This document shows positions 1 through 10,859 of a stretch of DNA of 64,000 nt, in pieces (position 1 is the first letter of the stretch; each line of letters begins with the position of its first letter). This DNA comes from Viscum album. Its lineage: Eukaryota > Streptophyta > Magnoliopsida > Santalales > Viscaceae. The notes below the pieces were generated by a model, which did not search any database, was not told the origin of the DNA, and was given only the letters and a program-made list of their open reading frames with translations. The DNA is taken from assembly GCA_963277665.1 (NCBI GenBank), contig OY728122.1, positions 2,127,426,024 through 2,127,490,023 of the forward strand. The letters run 5' to 3'. The position numbers and the translations under genes were made by a program.

Positions 1-751
1 ATGGATTATGTGATGATGGGGTGATGTTTATGAAACCCATTTTATTTGTTGGGTTATTATGAATGATCTATGTTTATTTTGTGGCACAAGTAAGAATGAT
101 TTCATTATGAGATGGGTGGGACCTATATCTCCCACCAATGCATTGGGTAAAGATTTATATATCATGAGATAAACATGGCTGGAACGGTAAGTTAATCCGG
201 TTCAATGTTACAGGACTGAAATGAGGAGTGAACTCGGTTCAGAAAGGGACTATGTCCACTAAGATGGTCTTGGCAGCAATTCCTTGGCTACTATGGAAAT
301 CATAACATGTGCTTAATGGTTTCCAAAATTACATGTTTTATTCCCATTCTATTTTATCATGATTGATGTTCCCTTATGATATATGACTTACGTACTTCCA
401 AGATTCATGTCTTTGCTCAAGATTTTGTTGTTTTGATTTTATGTTCAAGTTTTTGCATTCAAATGTTTATGGATTATTTTATGTTCTCTATGTTTACCCT
501 TACTGGGTATTTGAGCTCACCCCTTTTATGTTTTCTTTTCCCCAGGATATAAAGAATTTTTTTAGGTAAGAAAAAAAGGGGAAGATCTTTATGGGAGATG
601 TTGAAGATCTTTCACCACTATTAGAAGATTATATTCCGAGTTTCCAAATACACTAAACTATTACGGTCCATGTGTGTCTGTTTTTTTTATGTAATAAGTA
701 TTCCACAAAAGTAATGTAATGTCCATGTACGTCAAGCTTTGGGTCTCTACA
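1..751 (+). repeat. E1 5' LTR, 3' part only
   Basis: Nearly identical to 6834-7585 and cut by the window edge. It ends in CTACA immediately before the primer-binding site. It contains two 36-bp units at about 173-244 and the branch/acceptor-like region TTACTGGG...CCCCAG near 500-545. Confidence 0.93.
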
Positions 752-753
752 GT

Positions 754-765
754 TGGTATCATAGA
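754..765 (+). other. E1 primer-binding site
   Basis: TGGTATCATAGA begins two bases after the LTR end. It matches the usual plant initiator-Met-tRNA site TGGTATCAGAGC with changes near its 3' end. This fixes the 5' LTR boundary and the plus orientation. Confidence 0.85.
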
Positions 766-1011
766 AAAGGTTTAGTTAACCTTTGGAAACTAGGATGTGA
801 AAACGTTAGTGAGATCCCTAGAGATATTTCTAAGGTATGTCTAGGGATGTCCCTAAGGATAAGTATACGTATAGGATATAGTCCTAGAACTATGGTAACT
901 ATAATAGAATATAAACTATGATTTTAGATATTGACGGTACTCCCCCTTTACTATGTTGTTTTCCCTAGCATGATTTTTGCCTCTCAAAATATTCTTTTTG
1001 GGTTTTATAAA

Positions 1012-1545
1012 ATGGCTGGAAATAGGAAGATTCACGATAATGGAGGATATGACGGATAATGGAATGATATTCTTAATGAGCAACCAAATGAAATGGGATT
1101 TGAAAGTCCAAACATCGTTATTATGCCTAATCATCAATCTCATAATATGATCAATAATCTCAATTTTGGTATGTTTCCCGACTCAGATAATAAGAGAAAG
1201 ATGGAGTTTCATGATGATCATAGAGGAAAGAAGCTTAAATTTCCCTCATGTAAATCATGTGGGAAGTGGCATCAGGGAGATTGTTTCAAAGGAACGGGAA
1301 AATGCTTTGGGTGTGGAAAAGAAGGGCACAAATCCAGTAAGTGGAAAGGAAAAGGTTCAGTTAACACCATGTACAAGGATAATGGTATTGCTACGACATA
1401 AACAATGATTAGATGTTTTAAATGTGGAATGTATGGGCATTATGCAAACCAATGCCCTAAGGGAAAATATCATGGAGAGAATCAACATGGTCATATGAGT
1501 AGTATTTATGTGGATGATGATGAAGAGACTACAAATGAAATATGA
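1012..1545 (+). pseudogene. gag: E1 gag remnant (nucleocapsid part)
   Basis: Gag packages element RNA into virus-like particles. The frame opens at ATG 1012 with MAGNR, as does the E3 gag (MAGNRR), and continues to a TGA at 1543. It is broken by TAA at about 1060 and TAA at 1399. Most of the capsid domain is missing compared with E3. The nucleocapsid is clear: a CKSCGKWHQGDC-type stretch, then the knuckle CFGCGKEGHKSSKW (last Cys replaced by Trp), then after the second stop an intact CX2CX4HX4C knuckle, CFKCGMYGHYANQC, at about 1414-1455. An acidic tail (DDDEE) follows. The same order and tail occur in E7 on the other strand. Not functional as it stands; the stop codons are still in one frame. 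Confidence 0.85.
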
Positions 1546-2990
1546 GATGAAAGAAATGATGAAGCTCAGTCAGTGGTTTAAGAAGTTAGTGGAATGATGG
1601 TATGTTTATAAAGAATAATGTATGCTATTATGGAATAAAGAATCATCTAAGGATTGTTACACTATTGTTTTTTCTAAAGTATTTGAATGTATATGTTGAA
1701 TGGTACTAGTAACCATGGAAGGTTATTCAGATATTTTTGGAAAGTAGATGATATGCGCATAATGAAGGGATAAGAAGATAATTAGATGTTTGATTGTATT
1801 CATGAGCACATGACTGATATAAGGACTAAGTGATATTATGGTTTGATTATATAGATTTTTTGGGATTTTGGTATATGGAAAGAGTTACCTTTTGACAGTA
1901 TTCATATTTTCACTAAGGTTCTATGGTAATTTATGTTTCAAGAGAATATATGACTAAGATATTCATGTGTTTGGAATGCAACCAACAAGATATATCTTAT
2001 GATATATGTGAGATAAATGCTTGTATTCACATTCTTGGTAGATAACCTTTCTAGTAATTATTTTCTTTATACTATGATCTCGGACCGAAGTATTTTAGAT
2101 AATCCTAAAGATTGGAATGGATTATGTTGAACATAAGTTAGTATTGTTTAAGGATAGAACTTTTTTCGATATTATTGATGGGATGTTATAATAATGTAGT
2201 TTTAGAAAAAGGACAACCTACAGGATGGGTGACAGCCCATCGCGTCGGACAAGGCTGTGGGAATCAAACCCACAACTGAAGTGCGACAGGCCTCCATCAC
2301 CTACCACTGGCCTACAAGAAGTCCCTGGTTAGTAGAAACTAGTTTTATTATATTAAGCGGTATGATATATGAAGTATAAGTCCATTTTTGGAACCATATA
2401 TGATTAATATCACCATAGATAGACTTATATATATATATATATATCTTTTGGTAACCTTATGTTTGAGATAGATGTAATGACCTATCATTCTATCACATGA
2501 TCTGCTAACACTTCATGGAAGACAAATTCAACTTCATTTCTTTAAGAGATCAAGTGGAAATTGTTTAAGGCACAAACAACGGTGATATTATACCGAAATA
2601 AATTAAGTATTCTTCTAATTCAAATTATTCAACTTTAGGGAAATGATATTGAAAACAAAAATGTTGTTCTAGTACTCTCATATCTGATGAATCAGATGGT
2701 ACCTTAGATCATCACAAATTTATGGCTTTGTTGGATTTTTCATAGCCCAGTTCTATACCAATCTCCATCAGAACATGATGGTTAATTTTTCTTCCATATC
2801 CATATTGTCACTTATGTTGTCCGATGTGGAAACCCAGTGCTGAGTTACTTTGGGTGACCGTTATGATTCTAACTTCTATTTTTAAAATGATGTTTTAGTA
2901 TTCCTTTTTACGATGTGGGTTTCTATGAAAGAAACTTTCAAATAGTAAACGATTTATAACCCCGACGAATTTCAAGGGAGAAATTCATTT
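1546..2990 (+). other. E1 decayed interior after gag
   Basis: No frame with protease, RT or integrase motifs could be read on either strand. Apart from the SINE at 2205-2339 the stretch is AT-rich and full of stops. The last 60 bases before the polypurine tract align with 58471-58515 of E7 on the other strand, so this is ordinary element interior. Confidence 0.6.
2205..2339 (-). mobile_element. tRNA-derived SINE
   Basis: The minus strand carries a tRNA-like RNA polymerase III promoter. The A-box-like TAGGCCAGTGGTAGG is complementary to 2300-2314 (compare tRNA TAGCTCAGTGGTAGA). The B-box-like GGTTTGATTCC is complementary to 2260-2270 (consensus GGTTCGANTCC). They are about 40 bp apart. The minus-strand 3' end runs into a T-rich stretch, as in many plant SINEs. 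The segment is flanked by an 8-bp direct repeat, TAGTTTTA, at 2197-2204 and 2340-2347, consistent with a target-site duplication. It is much richer in GC than its surroundings. At 135 bp it is a short SINE. The alternative, a tRNA pseudogene, is less likely because of the flanking repeat. Confidence 0.6.
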
Positions 2991-2991
2991 T

Positions 2992-2999
2992 AAGGGGGG
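2992..2999 (+). other. E1 polypurine tract
   Basis: AAGGGGGG lies five bases before the 3' LTR start (TGTAACACCCCGAG at 3005). It primes plus-strand DNA synthesis. The E7 equivalent is recognisable on the other strand at 58471-58485. Confidence 0.85.
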
Positions 3000-5172
3000 T
3001 AGAATGTAACACCCCGAGATTTTTTGAAAAACATTCTTTTAATTTATTTGATGTATTGTGTTGTATGATACCCAAATATTATCTTGCGTTATACGCAACA
3101 CCGTATTAGCTTGCAGTATATGCAACACTAATCTTGGATCGTGTTACACACAATTTTGAGTTTGTTTGATAGTAGTTATTCTACGCATCATTGAGTATAT
3201 ATATATATTCAATGTATTAATGAAATATGGTTCGATTTTGTTATAAGCCACAAAAACGGAATCGTTCACTACGCGCAACCCTGACATGGCTTGCATTACA
3301 CGCAATCACGACCTTCCTTGATAGCGTGTGTTGTACGCAATACCGGGTTTTACTAAACAACGATATATTATTATAATATTATTATGGACTAGACGTTATG
3401 AATAGTATTAACTACATTTTGAATTTTATAACATTATTATTCATCTTACATATTTTCTAGAACATGGTATTAGAACTAAATAAATTTTTCAGGTAAAATA
3501 AGTATTTTTTTAAAAATGCAGTTTTGCCGTCTTTTGATGGTGCACCCACTTTAAATCCAGTTTTTGACATGTTTATAAGTTCAATTTGACAAAATAAAAT
3601 TCTTACTTGGAATCTGGATTTAAAAATTTAATTGGGATAAATATTTCATATTATTCTGATAACTTTCAAATTTTGATGAATAGTAAAAACACGCTATATT
3701 TTAATTAAAAACAATGTATTTCATCGCAATAATTTATATGGTTAGATTATATTTTTAATTGGTTTTAAAGTATAATTATAATATATTTTTACCATTTAAT
3801 CCAATGTTGGTCATTGGAATAAATTTCACTTTGAAATTGGATATAAACATGTATCAATATTTTGATAGTTATTATTTCTTAAAAACATGTTATTTGTTTT
3901 GATAACGGGAATTAATTTTAAAATTAATTAATGCCAATTCTATTTTTTGAATTTATAAAAATATACAACAACTTTAAATTCGGAATATCAAATAATACTT
4001 AGGCTGAATTTTTGGTATTTTTCTGAAAAACTTCAATTTTCGATGAATAGTGAAACCACTTAGTGGTAGTTAAAAAACTGGCTTTTTCATTTAAATGAAA
4101 TTTTACCACTTCTGTGAATTGAATTTCGAAAATCCGAGAGACACGGTTAATATCAAGGACTAAAATGTGGTTCAATGAGATGAAAATAATTTTTGGTGAA
4201 TAGTAACTTTTTACTTTTTTTTACCACGGTTAAAAGTAAATAGAGTAATTAAGGGTACAAATGATATTATTATTACCCTAACACATGTCCTAATTCTATT
4301 GGATATGTGTAATTCGACCAAAAACAACCTTAGGAATAAAATATGACCATTTAGACCCACTTGGATAAGATTAGGACATTTATTATTAATTTATTTAAAG
4401 AAGGGTTAAATAGTTAAAATCAAAGTTTAATAAATAAATAATATTTAATATAGGGTTATACATAAGATAAATTCTACTATAAATATTCATTAGAAATCTG
4501 AAACGATTCCCTACATAATGGTATTTTATTTATAATTTTTAGACATTAAATAATTTAATTTATTTATGACACAATGATGATGCAGTAATTAGCTTATTAA
4601 TGAAATATTGACATAATTGATGTTATAAATACCAAAATAAATTTAATTTGAGACTTTTTATGAATTAAAATAATTTTCTAGGTTAATATGACTTGTTATT
4701 ATTGATTTAGTTAACTTTTTTTGAACTAATAATTCTGTTATGATTTTCACAAAAATCAATTACCAAATAGTGTCAAAATTGACATAAAATAGTTTTTAAA
4801 AAAAATATTATATTATTAATTGTTATTTTATTCCTAAAAATCTAGGTTTGGGCCAAATTACTTAGATAAGGTTATATATATTAATAATAAACAACTTGGG
4901 GTTCTTTTGGCTTGTTATAGTAAGTTTATTAACCTTATAGTGTAAGAAAAAAAGAAGACACGGCAAAAGAAAAATTATTTAACTTAAAGTTAAATCTAAA
5001 TGATAAGGTTAAAATAGAAACCTAAACCTGTCTACATTTTATTGGATGAAATTATTTCGACCCATCCCCACATTATCATAAAAATAACTCAATTTAGAGC
5101 TATTAAAAACTGAATATGACTTTATAATAAAATAATATTTTTAGTTATTCCAAAGGTGCCCCTCTCCTCCCT

Positions 5173-5180
5173 TATAAAAG
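5173..5180 (+). promoter_or_regulatory. E1 LTR TATA box
   Basis: TATAAAAG inside a C/T-rich block (CCCCTCTCCTCCC before, GGCACC after). The same arrangement recurs on the minus strand in the E5 LTRs (34771, 43596) and the E7 LTR (56366), which supports it as the RNA polymerase II promoter. Transcription would start about 30 bp downstream. Confidence 0.75.
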
Positions 5181-5520
5181 GGCACCTCCTTCCTATATTC
5201 CTCACACCACATTGAACCTTAAAGTGAGGCCAACCCCTGACAATTTATCTTCTCCACTTCCCTAGAAACATCCAAGAGGTTCTGGTCTTCTTCAAAGACC
5301 AATCATAGTGCCCTAAGAGGAGGTTTCAAAAAGGCTTGTCGAAAGAAGAGGTAATATCCATTATTGATTCTTTCAACTTTATTTCTTCTTCTACATATTC
5401 TTATTTAGTTGTTTCATTATGAAGTAATAACATCAGTATCAATCATATACTTATGTGTTATTATAAGTATGAAACAACCCTATTTCACCACCTATCCATC
5501 CTACGGAAAACAAAATCACC

Positions 5521-5930
5521 GCACGTGCGTACGTATGGAATACCGTCTCCACGCTGTGGTGTAATCTGTTTTCGACCACCACCTTACTTGGATGGTTATA
5601 ATGGTGTAAATAAATAACTATATATTATTATTTCAAAGTGACATTGATTATGAAATATTATACATACACTTCAATGCAATTCCACGATCATGGGAATGAT
5701 ATCATCGCTCGTGCGTACATACGGACTACCGTCTCCACGACGCGATGAGATTCATTCTCCATGTTAACCATTCATGAATGATTATAAAGTATATATAATA
5801 AGTAATCAAGAAATATATGACATAATAATGATACTGGATTTATGTATGTCATCTACATATTTTCATTCAATTCAATAAGGAATCGAAAAAAGCGTTCATG
5901 CGTACATACGGCCTACCGTCTCCATGAACG
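5521..5930 (+). repeat. Three tandem hairpin modules in the E1 LTR leader
   Basis: Three copies of a conserved block, at 5521-5560, 5704-5746 and 5893-5930, with the shared TGCGTAC at 5526, 5712 and 5899 (186 and 187 bp apart). Each has the pattern CGTACRTAYGG-N2-TACCGTCTCC. In copy 3 it is enclosed by CGTTCATG and CATGAACG. In copy 2 the arms are ATCGCTCGTG and CACGACGCGAT, so both arms changed together. The inner ACGG/CCGT can also pair. The block lies downstream of the TATA box and would be in the RNA leader. Related blocks occur in E4, E5 and E7. Confidence 0.75.
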
Positions 5931-6265
5931 GTGTATTTCATTCCATTTAATCGATCTATCATATATATGTATGTATATACTAAATATATATTATATAGAA
6001 ATCATGTTTTACATTATGTAATTAATTAAATCAGGATATAAGTAATAATATCAAGAACAGCAAGTCCAATCACGTACGATAAATAAAACGATTTAACCGA
6101 AAACACTGCTTTAACATGGAACTTACCAAAGAACGGGTAATATAAAGTCATAAGTGAACCATATATGATATCATAAAAATGAATATTATTCTGTAATAAG
6201 TCAATGACATTATTTAAATCATTATACAGGAGGTTCGGATACGTACGAAGCATATCGGACCTAAG

Positions 6266-7378
6266 GTAAGGGATAATTATTCTAATCTCATTCTTATCCG
6301 AGATTGTTTATTCGTTAGTATTTACTGGGGTTATGATTATTATCCATGTCCATATGTTCTCAAAATTTTTTGATAAAATGTTTAATTTTCTTTTATGTAT
6401 ATTTAAAGTGCTTTTCCCCCATTTTTGACTTTTACTACATGGTATGTAAGGAATCTTTCTTTTTTTTACGTTACGAGGTACTTTTTTTACTTTTCCGACA
6501 AAAGTACGTGAAGAATATTTTTTTTAACGTATACGGCATGAAATTATTTTTACGGTTTTATAATGCCTTATTTTCATGAATATTCCTCCAAAATATATCA
6601 TGACTATTTTCAACAAAATATATTTCTTTTAAAATTACATGACGTTTTGTGAAAATAAATTGATTTTGAAGAAGAAAGGATATTTTTCTCAAGAATTCAT
6701 TTCTAGTGTTTTATAAAAACCATTTTTCCATCTAAGATGACATTATTTCATATGTGTATGTTTCAAGTATAATGTCTTTATGATTTACATGGTTTCACTT
6801 TTCTTAGTATGAAATGATATCCATTTCTTTTATATGGATTATGTGATGATGGGATGATGTTTATGAAACCCATTTTATTTGTTGGGTTATTATGAATGAT
6901 GTATGTTTATTTGGGGGCACAAGTAAGAATGATTTCATTATGAGATGGGTGGGACCTATATCTCCCTCCAATGCATTGGGTAAAGATTTATATCTCGTGA
7001 GATAGACATGGCTGGAATGGTAAGTTAATCATGTTCAGTGTTACAGGACTGAAATGAGGAGTGAACTCGATTCAGAAAGGGACTATGTCCACTAAGATGG
7101 TCTTGGCAGCAATTCCTTGGCTACTATGGAAATCATAACATGTGATTAATAGTTGCCACAATTACATGTTTTATTCCCATTCTATTTTATCATGATTGAT
7201 TTTCCCTTATGATATATGCCTTACGTAATTCCAAGATTCGTGTCTTTGCTCAAGATTTTGTTGTTTAGATTTTATGTTCAAGTTTTTGCATTCAAATGTT
7301 TGTGGATTGTTTTATGTTCTCTAGGTTTACCCTTACTGGGCATTTGAGCTCACCCCTTTTATGTTTTCGTTTCCCCAG
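6266..7378 (+). other. Predicted leader intron in the E1 LTR
   Basis: A donor AAG/GTAAGG at 6266 and an acceptor TTTCCCCAG/GA ending at 7378 would remove 1113 nt from the leader RNA. The region just before the acceptor, TTACTGGGC...AGCTCACCC followed by a T-rich tract, is shared with the E3 LTRs at the corresponding place. This is inference from consensus sites; no transcript evidence is available. Confidence 0.35.
7006..7077 (+). repeat. Two 36-bp units in the E1 LTR
   Basis: ACATGGCTGGAATG... and TACAGGACTGAAATG... are two diverged copies of the 36-bp unit that forms nine-copy arrays in the E7 LTRs (53207-53530 and 61465-61790, opposite strand). The same pair is at about 173-244 in the 5' LTR. 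Confidence 0.6.
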
Positions 7379-7585
7379 GATATAAAGAAAGTTTTTAGGT
7401 AAGAAAAAAAAGGGGAAAGTCTTTATAGGAGATGTTGAAGATCTTTCACCACGATTAGAAGATTATATTCCGAGTTTCCAAAGACACTAAACTATTACGG
7501 TCCTTGTGTGTCTATTTTTGTTATGTACTAAGTATTCTTCAAAATTAATGCAATTTCCATGTATGTCAATCTTTGGGTCTCTACA

Positions 7586-9394
7586 TTCCATCTCCTCAGT
7601 GAAAGAAAAACCGGTCCCATCCTCATAGACACACCGCACAATACACCAAATACAGTCAATCTGGGCATAGACTGTGGATAACTAGTCCATACCCAAGATG
7701 ACATCATAAGGCCTCGACGCCGCTACTAGAATATCCCAGGTGAATATCTCACCTCCCATAGTAAGATCACACTATCGGAACAAGTTTGTAATAGACTAAT
7801 CCCCTCTCGTATGAGTCTTTAGCTGTAAGGATCGAGCCAACGGCCCCGCCAGAATCTTAGAGCTCAGAACGAGGGTCGTCGAAATAAAAGAGTGACTGGT
7901 ACCTATGTCTATATGTACTGAAGATATGGTGGAGTGGACACAGATCATACCTCTAATAATCTCCAGGGCCCTATGGTCATAGGCCTCAACTGCTTAGTGC
8001 TGAGCTCGTCTATGTCCACCTCCTCCCTGTAGTCGGGGTGGACCACCTAGAGGTGGAGGCAGTAGACCCTTGAATCACCGCCTACTGCATGCTACATGAC
8101 TAGCTCTTATACCACATCTGTCTGTTGCCTGAGGGCCTCCATGAACGAATCTATACCTCTACCTATATGGTCACTTGACCGTCCTCTGGTCATCGGTATG
8201 GCAGGTCGGGATGTCGCGAGCCATGTGACCCTACGCTCCGCATGAGTAGCCCTACCTGCTCCCAATCTACCCTCCTATTTCCCATGATCCTTGCACCACT
8301 GACCATGTATCCTGAGGTCTTCCACAAGAAATTATAGCCCTCTAGGGCCCTTAGGTCATGCTTTTACACCCTACTACAGTTGAATCGTCTTCCTGACATC
8401 CGGTGGTGGCTCTCGCTGCTGGTGCCTACTGAGGTAGGAATATCTCCACCAAAATTGCTTTCTCTAGCACCCCAGCCCGCGTCAGAATGCTGATCGATAT
8501 CATCGATACTCTTATCTCTATTTAGAGACCCTTCTCAATGGTCTGGGCCATGAATAAAGTGTCTTGTACCATGTTTTTAGAGTATCGGGACAGATTAGTT
8601 AACCTTGCTGAGTACTGGGCCATAGTCATGCTTCCCTACTGTATGTGCAGCAGCTCCTATATACGCTCTGAGAGTATAGTCATTCGGATGAACACATCCC
8701 TAAAAAGGATCTTGAAGTCATCCTAGATGAGGGTCACCTTATCTTGTATCATGAGCATCATTCTCCTCCATCTCTCTACTGGTTTCTGAAAAAAAATACT
8801 GGTTTCTAGGATCACCATAACGATAGATGGTGTCCCAACAAGGCGGAATTCCCTTACTACAGTCTCCATCCATACTTCTTCCACCTGTGGGTCCATATCG
8901 CCTCAAAACCTCAGAGGCCTCTTCCACTGAAACTCATTCAATGCGGTCATTCGGCATGCATCCTCTACTGGGTGGATTGGTGGGGGATATTTCCCTGTGT
9001 GTGGTGGTGTTGTTGGTACACCACCATAAGGTGCTAATTTCGTAAGAGGGCCCTGCACCGTGGCCTCATCGCTCGGTGGACATTCATCACATATTCTCTT
9101 GGGAATCCTAGCTAGCTATCTACGTGGTGGAATACTAAAAGAAAATAGGTGTACCATGGTCAATAATTTATAACCGATGAGCTGACTCAAATAGATCATG
9201 AGAAAATGTTTTCAAAACACCCATTCTATGTTTTCGTGCATTGAGTCGGAAATTAGAGGTCAAGGTTCGGGTGTATGGATATATCGGCTGCAGTGCTAAC
9301 ACTAGATTCCCCAAACTAAAAACCACACACATTACACTTAACACTATTGACACATAGAAAAGATCAGTGTCCTCATTCTTCGATAGAATGGATT
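7586..9394 (-). pseudogene. E2 gag-protease remnant
   Basis: Broken gag-pro of a GC-richer gypsy element read on the minus strand, from the leader near 9394 down to the E1 junction. Recognisable in order: capsid DDFKILF with FRDVFI-like sequence (about 8692-8728), then LHIQ-GSMTMAQYSARLTNL-like sequence (about 8578-8670), corresponding to the common LQQGSMTVAQY motif; a zinc knuckle of the form SCGA-X-GHMARD (about 8205-8255); the protease active-site region DIGTSHSFIS (about 7881-7925; usual D[ST]G-[TS]-[TS]HSFI) and the second conserved block YDVILGMD (7681-7710). Several stops and shifts interrupt it. It stops abruptly at 7585 where the E1 LTR begins, so RT and integrase should lie left of the window beyond E1. 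Confidence 0.75.
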
Positions 9395-9406
9395 CCTCTG
9401 ATACTA
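9395..9406 (-). other. E2 primer-binding site
   Basis: The minus strand reads TAGTATCAGAGG here, close to the Met-tRNA site TGGTATCAGAGC. It lies just beyond the gag remnant and sets the start of the E2 5' LTR. Confidence 0.6.
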
Positions 9407-10029
9407 CTTTTTCACAACCCATCCCTTGGGGTCTGTTCCGTGAATACCCCAAGCCCGCCATCCATAGGCCAGGGGCTTGCGACTATCAACGAAAATGTGT
9501 ATCCTTGATACAAAAAGGCATTACCTTTTAACCCCTATAGACACACCTTCTATGAAAACAATAAGAAGCAACCACATAGTAAACTACTGTAGTAAACATA
9601 TGCTAAATGTAAAGGGGCCAGAATACAATCCCAACTGAAATGTACAAGTACAATTCAGAAGTATAAATACAAATGAAAAGTGAAAACAACTCCTCGATCT
9701 TCTGCCAAGGATTCTACCTAAAGGGTAGGTTCAACTCACAATCAGTATTCCCTATGTCACATCATGCCAAATATCCACCTTCGAGCACTATCCAGTCCTA
9801 ACTCCCTCTGACTCAATAAATGTTGTTTTTCCTCTGCACAAGAAAAAAAGGTGGGGGCGTAGCCTGTGTATGGGTAACTATAATGATACTCAGTTGGGAC
9901 CTCGAGACTCCTGTAGGTCTTATGAATACAAACAAAGGAAAAAATCACAATGTAAGACATCCATATCAATCAAGAAGAAATAGACATCAACTCTACTTAG
10001 GAATATGCCCTTATGTATACCATAGTTAT

Positions 10030-10230
10030 CAAGAAAAAATAGTCTCATAAATGAGGTAACAATACCACAGAGATAACACCACGAAGGTAGATGTCCCACA
10101 CAGGTAACCCCACGTAGATAGCTGTACCACATAGGAAACACTATTAAGACAACACCAAAAAAATAGAAGTACCTCATATGTAACACCACGAATATAGAAG
10201 TTCCACATAGGTAACACCCAGAAGGTAAAA
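10030..10230. repeat. Diverged tandem repeat, ~30 bp unit
   Basis: Successive units resemble CCACATAGGTAACACCACGA followed by about ten variable bases (AGGTAGATGT, ATATAGAAGTT and similar). About six units. Lies in the E2 LTR. Confidence 0.6.
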
Positions 10231-10309
10231 ATCTTAGCTCACAATCATGTATAACTTATGTAGATAAGTACAAATGATTAGTCATAATCTAGATCATCTT
10301 ATCCTATTA

Positions 10310-10510
10310 TGATGCACTATTACTGACCCACATTGGATCGATATGTACTAACCCCCACTGACCCACATCGGATCTGACCCTGACATGATCAGTTTGTGCT
10401 GACCCACACAGGATCACTGAGTGCTATCCTACATAAGATCTGATATAAGTGGACCCACACATAATTTATAGATGCTGACCCACATAGGATGGATGTTCTT
10501 TATTCAAGTT
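10310..10510. repeat. Diverged tandem repeat of CTGACCCACATAGGATC
   Basis: Seven or so units built on GCTGACCCACATAGGATC plus a variable spacer. Distinct in sequence from the preceding array, also within the E2 LTR. Confidence 0.65.
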
Positions 10511-10859
10511 ACATGTAGACATAAGATTCCTCGCACTCGATGTGCTCGAGTTCGATAGAATCAACCCCTCAAGATATCGGTCATACCTCGATGCCAAAAA
10601 TCTCCACAAATGGGTAACCCAAAGGACCCCATGTCCTAAGGTATCCAACGCAATTGACGGTTCGTCAATCGGATGTCGGGTCTGTTAGTTATAAGCGTTA
10701 TAGTTCTAAGGGCCTGGATGGATTCAGGTTCGATCCAACCCAGTCGTACAGCAACGGTCTCCAAAACTAATGTGGAGTGTACCAATATAACTGCCTAGAT
10801 ATAAGGGTCTCAACTCCCTAGATGCTTCATCAAACATATAAAATATTCTCATGTTATGG

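Larger units (their letters stand above)
1..7585 (+). mobile_element. E1: gag-only Ty3/gypsy element with giant LTRs
   Basis: LTR retrotransposon on the plus strand whose left end lies outside the window. Bases 1-751 repeat as 6834-7585 (one mismatch in the first 60 bases, three in the next 60). That defines the 3' part of the 5' LTR and the end of the 3' LTR. The interior (752-3004) has a Met-tRNA-type primer site, a broken gag with two zinc knuckles, a SINE and a polypurine tract. No protease, RT, RNase H or integrase is recognisable, so the interior is half the length of one LTR. E7 has the same design, so this looks like a family of non-autonomous elements rather than one accidental deletion. 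The right end abuts the protease remnant of E2, so E1 apparently inserted into E2; bases 7586-7590 (TTCCA) would be the target duplication, whose partner is out of view. Confidence 0.88.
3005..7585 (+). repeat. E1 3' LTR, 4.58 kb
   Basis: Runs from TGTAACACCC to CTCTACA and is bounded by the polypurine tract and the match to the 5' LTR end. U3 (about 3005-5200) is AT-rich with no ORF. A TATA box at 5173 is followed by a transcribed-leader region holding three hairpin modules (5521-5930), a splice-donor-like AAG/GTAAGG at 6266, two 36-bp units (7006-7077) and an acceptor-like TTTCCCCAG ending at 7378. At 4.58 kb it is very long for a chromovirus LTR and resembles the LTRs of E4, E5 and E7 in layout. 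Confidence 0.9.

Noticed and set aside
2300..2314. Functional tRNA gene
   Set aside because: Only the promoter boxes are tRNA-like; no acceptor stem or cloverleaf could be formed, and a flanking duplication indicates a SINE.
5521..5930. Hammerhead ribozyme (retrozyme-type LTR)
   Set aside because: GTC is present in the loop, but the required CTGATGA and GAAA core elements are absent in the copies.
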